This document shows positions 1-8,400 of a stretch of 11,113 nt of DNA, one piece after another. The stretch spans positions 1-11,113 of the forward strand of contig CAAGFP010000193.1 in NCBI GenBank assembly GCA_900769175.1, written 5' to 3'. The DNA is from Lachnospiraceae bacterium (GTDB lineage Bacteria > Bacillota > Clostridia > Lachnospirales > Lachnospiraceae). Each line of letters begins with the position of its first letter. Position 1 is the first letter of the stretch. A program made the translations under genes and the position numbers. Below the pieces are notes generated by a model. The model saw nothing but the letters and a program-made list of their open reading frames with translations, was not told the DNA's origin and ran no database searches.

Positions 1-2425
1 AAATGATGCTTCTACTGTTTATACGGGAGCCTATTCCGTAAGCGTTAAAACCATTACAGCGAAAAATGATACGGCTATCCGTTACAATACTGCAGATTTT
101 ATTCCGGTTACGGTGGATGGCACCATCACTGCCGATGAACCTATTACAATCGGTGTTTCTAAATCTGTGTCCGGACTGAAGCTGAGTGAAAATCAGACGG
201 TAATAACAGGAAAGAATGCGGAATTATCCCTCTTTGTGCTTGACGAAGACGATATCGAAACCGGCTATACCCTTGGAAAAGAAGGAAACAGCATTAAAGT
301 TATGAAAGGTGCGTTTTCGCTTTCATACAACTCAGGCGGTACAAATAATGATATTGTCTTTGCGACATGGTCGGATATTTTAAATGAGATTGCTTACAAT
401 GCTAAATTAAATAAACAAACGGCTAAGACAATTGAATATAAAATATTAGTGGTTAACGATGCCAATATCGGCGGTGCACTCAAAATGCCTAAGGCAGGTA
501 CATTCAAAAGCCTTGAAATAAAGGGAGGACCGGGGCTTCGCCTCAAAACTTTGACCTTTACGGGTACAACTGTTTCCGTAACCGGAACCACAACCATTGA
601 AAACCTGGTTTTGAATTCTGTAAAGAAGAATACGGACCAATCGGTTGATTTTAGCTTCTCAGCCGGTAAAAATGAACTGTTCCTTGATTCTGTTTCGGGT
701 AAAATCAAGGATGTGAAAGCTTCCGGAGTGGTTACGCTTTGTGATGTAACCGTTAACGGAAATGTGTCAGCAAAAGAGCTTTTTGTTACGGGCACATTGG
801 TAAATCCGACAATTTCAAAAACAAGTGTAACCATTAACAAAAACCTTAACGTAAAGGGTACACTTTCAATCAAAGGGCGGGGCTCCCTTACGGTAAAGGG
901 TGCGTTCTTTACAGGCGGACTTGTAAGTACAGTGAGTGAAGACAAGATTTCACTGGTACTTTGTCAGAATGTCAAAAAGCCTGCTGTAATCGGAAAGGGC
1001 GGCTTTGCAAACTCCGAACCGATTCGATTTGCACTGGTTGATTCCGAAGGCAATGCGGTTCCCTTAACCGACAATATGGTCATTGCATCCATTAACTGTG
1101 TTTATACAAATACGCTCATTCCGTGCAGTGAAAATTTAAACGGAACGGATTTTTACATCATTAAAGAAAAGAATAAGTTAGTGGCAAAAGCGAAGAAGGA
1201 TTCAGACGGCAAAGCAGTGAACTTTTTTGAAGTAAAGCTGAATGACAAAACCGCATATTATCTGAGTCCGGATTCTGCAATCCAGGATATCAATACAATA
1301 GGAAAGAAGACGGATGAGATAGAATTTCTCATCACGAAGGAGACTTTCCCCGAAGCGGTTGCAAAACTGCCGCTTCCGAAAGCAGGTAAGTATCAAACAC
1401 TTACTTATAAGACAGCGGATGGCAGTCCGACAACCATTCAGATAAAAGGCGATATCGTTCTTAGCGGAGATTTGATTATTGACAGTAGTGTCACAATTGA
1501 TAAAATCTTGGAAATCAAGCTTGTAAATATGACAACGGTTATTCCGATGAGTATAAATGTCGGCAAATATGAATTCCATGCAGGCAAGCTTTCATACGAT
1601 ACGACGAAATCGGTAAGTATGGTTAAGAATATCAGCGGTAAGGGAAGTTGTGATGTTTTCGAAGACATGATTGTAAGTGGCAAGATAACAGTCAAAACCC
1701 TTGATATTACAAGCACTGTAACACTATCTGATGATGCTTCTTTATCAAGCAGTATCAGAACCGTCGGCGATAATGCAACACTGAAGTATTCTCTTTCAAC
1801 CGTTAAAAATGTGAAACTTGGAAATATCACAAACATAATTGAGAATCGTTATCCTAAACTTTATGTAAAAATACCGGGACTTCAGTCGGGAGATAAGATA
1901 GCGACACTCACAGATGATTATTTCTATGTTCACATTATTGTCGATGATGGTACTGAATGGGTTGCAGTACGTTCTGATAATAATGCACTCGTTGTAGTAG
2001 AATGTGATAAAAGAATTGAAGTCAATGAACTTAATAGCGGTAAGGTTCGTGTCTATGATAGCTATGAGAGTGTAGTTGCAGACATTACAAGATTGAAAGA
2101 TGCAAAAGCAGAATACAGATTGCATGTGTATCAAGACAAATATGAATGGAACAATATTTTACTTCCTGCAAAGGGTAAATACGAAACCATTATCATAAGT
2201 TCAAGTACAACAACCGTGATTGAAGTAAAAAGCGATATCAAGCTTACCGGTAATTTTGCGATCGGACAGAATACAACACTTCGGAAAGTAAATGCAGACG
2301 GAAGTGTTGCTGATGTATTAAACTTTATATCACCGAAGAATAAACAGGGCAAACCTGTTTACACAGTAACGACTGAAAATGGTGGAACAATCGTAAACGG
2401 AAAACTGAACGGAGAATCAATCTAA
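1..2425 (+). CDS. Partial large secreted-type repeat protein, C-terminal beta-rich domain (5' end outside window)
   Basis: The reading frame is open from the first complete codon at base 2 to the TAA at 2423-2425, giving 807 residues. The ATG at 113 is not the start, because codons 2-112 encode the same residues as the inside of the downstream gene (from 7522). The visible part is beta-strand rich, with many alternating Val/Ile/Thr/Lys strands and Gly/Asn turns, as in beta-solenoid or parallel beta-helix proteins. Three copies of a roughly 85-residue internal repeat start near 365, 1256 and 2048; each has a 'LP(K)AGKY/TF' turn. No catalytic motif, membrane segment or sortase signal is visible, and the protein ends in 'NGKLNGESI'. 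By eye it is about two-thirds identical to residues 1680-2489 of the next protein. By analogy the missing N-terminus would carry a signal peptide and perhaps LRR modules (inference). The function is unknown; a surface or secreted adhesive or structural role is plausible. Confidence 0.9.
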   Translation, partial: NDASTVYTGAYSVSVKTITAKNDTAIRYNTADFIPVTVDGTITADEPITIGVSKSVSGLKLSENQTVITGKNAELSLFVLDEDDIETGYTLGKEGNSIKVMKGAFSLSYNSGGTNNDIVFATWSDILNEIAYNAKLNKQTAKTIEYKILVVNDANIGGALKMPKAGTFKSLEIKGGPGLRLKTLTFTGTTVSVTGTTTIENLVLNSVKKNTDQSVDFSFSAGKNELFLDSVSGKIKDVKASGVVTLCDVTVNGNVSAKELFVTGTLVNPTISKTSVTINKNLNVKGTLSIKGRGSLTVKGAFFTGGLVSTVSEDKISLVLCQNVKKPAVIGKGGFANSEPIRFALVDSEGNAVPLTDNMVIASINCVYTNTLIPCSENLNGTDFYIIKEKNKLVAKAKKDSDGKAVNFFEVKLNDKTAYYLSPDSAIQDINTIGKKTDEIEFLITKETFPEAVAKLPLPKAGKYQTLTYKTADGSPTTIQIKGDIVLSGDLIIDSSVTIDKILEIKLVNMTTVIPMSINVGKYEFHAGKLSYDTTKSVSMVKNISGKGSCDVFEDMIVSGKITVKTLDITSTVTLSDDASLSSSIRTVGDNATLKYSLSTVKNVKLGNITNIIENRYPKLYVKIPGLQSGDKIATLTDDYFYVHIIVDDGTEWVAVRSDNNALVVVECDKRIEVNELNSGKVRVYDSYESVVADITRLKDAKAEYRLHVYQDKYEWNNILLPAKGKYETIIISSSTTTVIEVKSDIKLTGNFAIGQNTTLRKVNADGSVADVLNFISPKNKQGKPVYTVTTENGGTIVNGKLNGESI
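1..2425 (+). repeat. Copy 1 of a 2.4-kb direct gene-segment duplication
   Basis: This segment aligns in the same orientation with 7521-9954. The offset is 7520 at the left end and 7529 at the stop codons, so the net length difference is only three codons. The left end may continue beyond the window. Confidence 0.95.
365..2293 (+). repeat. Three internal protein repeats in the first paralogue
   Basis: Three copies of one protein repeat start near 365, 1256 and 2048. The first begins with 'TWSDILNEIAY', the second with 'YYLSPDSAIQDI' and the third with 'VYDSYESVVADI'. Each continues with a charged stretch, a strand, then 'MPKAG', 'LPKAG' or 'LPAKG', and then strands carrying 'IKG' or 'VKSD' and 'LTG'-like turns. 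They match copies B, C and D of the four-copy set in the downstream gene. Boundaries are approximate and the repeats are diverged at DNA level. Confidence 0.7.
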
Positions 2426-2435
2426 AATGTTTTGT

Positions 2436-2454
2436 TTGCTCCATACGGGAGCAA
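2436..2454 (+). terminator. Small hairpin between the two paralogues, weak terminator at best
   Basis: A perfect 7-bp inverted repeat (TTGCTCC, 5-nt loop, GGAGCAA) lies 10 bases after the stop codon of the upstream gene. It is followed by TTGTTC, not a clean T-run, so termination is probably inefficient. It may act as partial attenuation or as a 3' stabilising hairpin between two co-transcribed genes. I see no promoter in this 59-bp gap. Confidence 0.3.
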
Positions 2455-2472
2455 TTGTTCATAAAAGGAAAT

Positions 2473-2477
2473 GGAGG
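2473..2477 (+). promoter_or_regulatory. Ribosome binding site that fixes the start of the large LRR protein
   Basis: GGAGG lies 7 nt upstream of the ATG at 2485. This start gives a signal peptide beginning Met-Lys-Leu-His-Arg. The frame is also open from a TTG at 2455, but that start would put ten extra residues before the signal peptide and has no ribosome binding site. Confidence 0.9.
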
Positions 2478-2484
2478 AAATGTT

Positions 2485-5400
2485 ATGAAACTACATCGTA
2501 TCCTGCAGAGGGGACTTTGCTTGTTGCTTTCGGCGTTAATGATTCTGACTGTAACGCCTGTAACGGCATTCGCAGAGGAACCGCAGATTATCACAACCGG
2601 TGAAACAACGCCGGACACCCCTGTGATTATTACAACAGATGAAACCATGTCCGGGGAAGAAGAAAGTGCCTCGGCTGGTGAAACAACATCCGAGGTAGAG
2701 ACCAGCTCGGACGAAGATACAACTTCAGAGGAAGAAGAGAGTGCTTCGACCGGCGAGACAACTTCAAAGGAAGCCCGGAGCATTGTAATCTGTGGCACTA
2801 CACCGGAAGAAGGAAAAGCCTACATAGCAAATACTGCAGAAATCGGTGGCATTGGACAAAGAAGGGAAGAAACCGATTATTTCGAGTACGCAGACGGTGT
2901 GATGACCATATACGGAAATGTTGTTCTGGCACAGCCGGCAGATACTGTGGATAACGTGCTGAAACTCGAAGGAGACGATTTAACCATCAATTGCCCGGAA
3001 GGCTGCTCCCTTACACTGGACGGACAAAACTCTGTTCCGACTGTTTTTTTGCAAAACAATAGACTTACATTCAACGGAACGGGTGATTTAATCATTAAAG
3101 GAAGCGAAAAACCGGTATCCGAAGGAATGTTTATGGTAGCGAATGCAAAAGACGTAACCATTATCGGAACGAATGGGGCTGTTTTGCCCAAAGACAGTAA
3201 CATTACTGCCACAGGAAATGTTTATATTGAAAGTACAAGCAACGTGGTGGTAGACGGTTTATGCGTCAACAACGCGCAAAAAGTCACTCTGAAAGGCAAT
3301 ACGACAGATTCTGTTGCCATGAATGTGACACTTAATAACTGTGGAAGTTGGAATATTATAAACGAAAATCAAGATTCAACGGCTCCTTTAGCAATTCAAT
3401 TAACCGTGGATGGAACCACTTACGACTCCTATTACGGTACAGAACTTGCAGAGGATGAAACCGGTACAGAAGCGGATACTGTGTCCGTTGATGGCTCTTC
3501 TAATGTTGCGATTAATGCAACGAATTTCCCGGATGCAAATTTCCGTGAATATTTAAAACTCATTGATAAAGACGGAGATAATATACTTAATAAAGCAGAA
3601 ATTGAGAGTAAAGTTGAACTGTATGTATCCAGTAGAGATATTAAGTCTCTCGAAGGCATTGAGTACTTCACAAATATGGAGACGCTGGAATGCGACTTGA
3701 ATGAACTGACCACCTTAGACTTAAGCAAAAATACAAAGCTGAAGCATTTAAACTGCTATAATAATCAGCTGACTACTTTAGATCTTAGCAGCTGTCCTGC
3801 ACTGGAGACTCTGGATTGTACATTTAACAAGTTAACCACTTTAAATATTACCAAGTGTCCCGCGCTGAAATCTTTGGATTGCTACTCTAATGAGCTGACC
3901 ACTATAGATCTTAGTACAAATACCGCACTGGAGTCACTGGACTTTGCCGCTAATAATGTGACTGCCTTGGATGTTAGCAAAAATAATGCACTGACCTCTC
4001 TGGACTGTGGCACTAATAGTTTGACGAAGTTAGATATCAGCAAAAATACCGCACTGCAAAGTCTGTTATGTAACGGAAATCAATTGAAAAAATTAGATGT
4101 CAGTAAAAATACCTCACTGACATTTCTGAACTGCAACGCAACTTATTTGACTGCACTGGATGTTAGTAAAAATACAGAATTGAAAACTTTGTACTGCGAG
4201 GCTAATTCGCTGACTGTTTTAGATCTCAGCCAAAACAGCAAACTGACTTCTCTCAGATGCGGTAACAATAATTTAACTTCTTTGGATGTTAGCAACATCA
4301 GCGGATTAAAGCATCTGAGTTGTGATAACAATTATTTCAAAATTATTCCGGATGAAAACAGGTCGTTTGATCTTTCCACCCTGCCCGGAAAGTTTGATTT
4401 CAGTAAGACAAGCAAGTGGCAGGGCGGAACGGTTGATGAGAAAACTATGATTCTGACATTGAACGAAGGTAGTGAAATCGTCACCTATGATTATGATAGC
4501 GGAAATGGTTCGACTTTCAAATTTAGCCTGCGGGAGGGTGGAATCGACATCAATGCTACGAATTTCCCGGATGAGACTTTCCGTGTCCGTGCTGCAGTGA
4601 ATAGTGACAAAGACAAAAATAATATACTCACTGCCAGTGAACTTGCGGCAGTTGAAGAGTTGGAAATTCAAGGTGCCGGAATTGAATCTTTAAAAGGCAT
4701 TGAGTATTTTACTTCACTGAAAATTCTGGATTGCAGCAGAAATGAATTAACCACACTGGATCTTAGCAACAATACTGCACTGGAGGAATTCTACTGCACC
4801 GATAATCAGCTGACCACGCTGGATGTAAGTAACTGTACTGCATTGAAGAAATTTCATTGCTACAAAAATGAGTTAACCAAACTGGATGTAAGCGACTGTA
4901 CCGCACTACAAATTCTGAATTGTAGAGATAATAAGTTAACGAAACTGGATGTCGGCAAAAATGCAAAATTGTCCTATCTGGATTGCAAAAACAATAAGCT
5001 GAGCACAATCAGTGTCACCAATTGTCCTGAACTGCAGTCATTCTATTGCATCGGCAACCGACTTACAAAGCTTGATGTTTCAAAGAATACATCTTTGGTA
5101 ACAATTGAATGTAGTGAAAACAAACTGACCAAGCTGGATTTCAGCAATAATGGCAAGTTGCAGTTTATAGACTGTAAAGATAATAAACTGACTACATTGA
5201 AGTTAGGAACTTGCAGTGTCTTGAGAGGTCTTCTGTGCTCCGGCAACAAACTGAAAACCCTGGATGTAAGTGGCTGTGAAAACCTGTTGGCCTTAGATTG
5301 CAGCAACAACAATTTAACCGGCTTAAATGTCGAACCTCAAATAAAACTGACGGAATTGGATTGCTCAAACAATAAGCTGACTGAATTGAATCTCATTAAT

Positions 5401-8400
5401 AATGGTGATTTGAGCTACTTGGACTGCGGTAACAACAACCTGACTTTTTTAAAAGTTTCATCATGTATAAATGAATTGAATTGTTCAAATAATAAGCTGA
5501 CGAAGCTGGATTTTACTGATTATGGCCCGACCAATCTGGACTGCAGTAATAATGTGTTGTCAGAATTAAAACTTGACCGCGCCAAAACGCAGTCTTTAGA
5601 CTGCAGTAACAACAAATTGCAAAAACTGGATCTAAGATTAAACGACATAGATTATCTTGATTGCAGTAACAATGATATTTTTATACTGAATTTAGACATT
5701 TACAATAGTTCTGATTTCACGAGCGTGGATTGCAGTAACAACAAATTGAACTCACTGGATTTCAGCTATAGTACTGAACTTTCGACCTTAAAGTGCAATA
5801 ACAACGGACTGACTTCACTAAATATCAGCAAGTGTGCTGCGCTTACGAGCATGGATTGTAGTTACAACGAACTGACTTCACTGGATCTCAGTAAGTGTAC
5901 GAAACTGACGAGCTTAAGCTGCGATAATAACAACCTGACTTCGCTGGATTTAAGCAAATGTGTTGCATTGGAAACGTTTTCCGCTACCGGCAACGTTTAT
6001 ACCATTACTACGGATGAATACAGGAACTATGAACTTTCATCTCTGCCCGGAACGTTTGATGTAACGAAAGCAAGCAACTTTAACGGTGGTACGCTTAATA
6101 ACGAACAGACCGTATTGACGGTAAATGATAAGCCCGGAACGGTTACTTACAACTACGATTGCGGAAATTCCTATTCTGTTACATTTACGTTAAAGGAAAT
6201 GCCTGATGTTGCTTTAAACAGCACCAACTTCCCGAATCGCACCTTTTTAGCTTATGTTAAGATATTCGATAAGGATGACAACAAGAAGCTATCGCCTGCT
6301 GAACTTATGGAAGCAACACAGATAGATGTAAGCGGAAAGAACATTAACAATTTCAAGGGCATTGAGCATTTCTTTGCGCTTGAAAGTCTGAATATTTCCG
6401 GTAATACAAGTATCAAGGAATTAAACCTTTCAAAGAACTATAAACTCACAGACTTTGATGCTTCAGGATGTACGAAACTATCATCCCTGACCTTACAACA
6501 TCGCATCACCAGCCTGAATATTTCCAATACCAACCTGAATAACTTTTACTTTTTCTTATATCAGGATTTGGAAGTGCTTGATATTTCAGGACTTCAAATG
6601 CCGAAGATTCTCGATATGTCGAATAACAGAAAACTGATATCGTTTAAGGCATCCGGTTGCGGCATTGAGGAGATATATTATTTATACTATAGTTCTAATC
6701 TTAAAATACTTGATGTTTCAAACAACCACCTTGTGAGTCTGAGTTTGAGTAGGCTTTATTCTTTAAAGTCTTTCAATGCAGAAGGTAACACAAGAAATAT
6801 CGGTACGATTTATAATGGAGAATATGGAATAGTAGAACAGCTTGACCTTTCTGAGAGTTTAATATTAGAAGTTAAGGGCGCTACCCTGAATAGGGAAGCG
6901 GGAAAACTAATAAACATAGAGGGAACGACTGTAACCTATGTATATGATACGCAAAATAAATATGTCCCGGAAGCCCAAAGTGTTGAGTTTACGCTCATCT
7001 TTGACAGAAATATGACTGTAAACTATGAGGTCTGCACAAAGAAAGGGGCAGACGGTGTTTATTGTGAGACCTGGGAAGAAGTCCTTGCGGCAATGAACGA
7101 TAAGACCAAGGATTACTATGTTTACCTTCATAATGATGTAGAAGTAGATAAGTTTACCTTCCCTTCGAGCGCAAAGGCAAAGAGTGTCACACTTTTGCCG
7201 AAGACAGAAGGAGACGTGAAAACAATTACAATGAAGGCCGCTTCGGTTTCGCTTCCTATCGATGTTTCATTGGAAAACATCTGTATCGAATCCACAGCTG
7301 AAAATGGTTTTAGCATTTCTGCAAACAAGAATTTAAGCCTGAACGAATTTGGTTCTGCGAGCCTGACTTTGGTAAAAGGAGGTTCGAAGTCTGCATTGGT
7401 ATATACCGGAAGTGAAGATAAGACCATCACGACGGATTACCGCATTGAAGGCTTTGGCAGTGTCGAATTAAACGGAAAAGTTTTATTTAATAATACGGTA
7501 AAAGCGAATAATCTGGTTTTAAATGATGCTTCTACTGTTTATACGGGAGCCTATTCCGTAAGCGTTAAAACCATTACAGCGAAAAATGATACGGCTATCC
7601 GTTACAATACTGCAGATTTCATTCCGGTTACGGTGAATGGAACCGTAAATGCAGATGCACCGATTACGCTTGGATTTTCAGATGCTTTGTCAGATTTGAA
7701 ATTTAGTGAGAATCGGACGGTACTGGTATCTAAGAGTGCTGAATTATCCGTGCTTCAATTGGATGAGGGAAGTGTTTTAGGCGACAGTGAAACCGGCTAT
7801 GTGCTTGGTCGGGTAGGTGCCAATGTCATGGTTTTGAAAGGCGTGTTTGCGCTTTCATATAATGCGGGCGGTACAGATTATGCAAATACCTTTGCAAAGT
7901 GGACCGATGTATTGAATCAGATTGCATATCAGGCAAAACTCGATAAAGCAACGGCTCAGACAACGACATATACCATTGAAGTACTTACCGATACGAATAT
8001 CGCAGGCGCACTTACCATGCCGAAGGCAGGTACATTCAAAAGCCTCATGATTAAGGGCAAAACCGGATCGGACATTAAAACCCTGACCTTTATAGGAACG
8101 ACCATTTCCGTAACCGGAACCACAACCATTGATAACCTGATTCTGAATTCGGTAAAGAAGAATACAGACAAGTCAGTTGATTTCAACTTCTCAGCCGGCA
8201 AAAACTCACTGTACCTTCGTTCTGTTTCGGGTAAAATCAAGGATGTGAAAGCTTCCGGAGATGTTTGGCTAAATAATGTAACCATTAACGGAAATGTATC
8301 GGCAAACGACCTGTTTGCTCTGGGTACAGCAGAGAGTGCAACGATATCCAAAACGAGTGTAACCATAGGTAAAAACTTGAATGTAAAGGGTACACTTACA

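Noticed and set aside
113..115. ATG as the start of the first gene
   Set aside because: The frame is open to the window edge and codons before it encode residues conserved in the paralogue, so this Met is an internal substitution (GTGGAT versus GTGAAT in the paralogue is read one codon off from any start signal), and no ribosome binding site precedes it.
394..945. Long antisense open frame (183 codons) opposite the first paralogue, with a similar one at 7956-8477
   Set aside because: The two antisense frames resemble each other only because they lie opposite homologous stretches of the duplicated genes. They have no convincing start context and the sense strand is clearly coding.
2455..2484. 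TTG at 2455 as start of the large LRR protein
   Set aside because: It lacks a ribosome binding site and would put ten residues before a normal signal peptide; ATG at 2485 has GGAGG at the right distance.
3565..3600. Dockerin (cellulosome) domain
   Set aside because: Only one calcium-loop motif occurs per module; dockerins have two in tandem, and the loops here are entry points to LRR blocks. No cohesin is in view.
3676..5967. CRISPR-like or satellite DNA repeats with about 63-bp period
   Set aside because: The period is exactly 21 codons of leucine-rich repeat in one long open frame; the DNA repeats are imperfect and there are no spacers.
7195..7209. LPKTE, a sortase-like motif
   Set aside because: It is internal (residue 1571 of 2489) and not followed by a membrane segment and basic tail.
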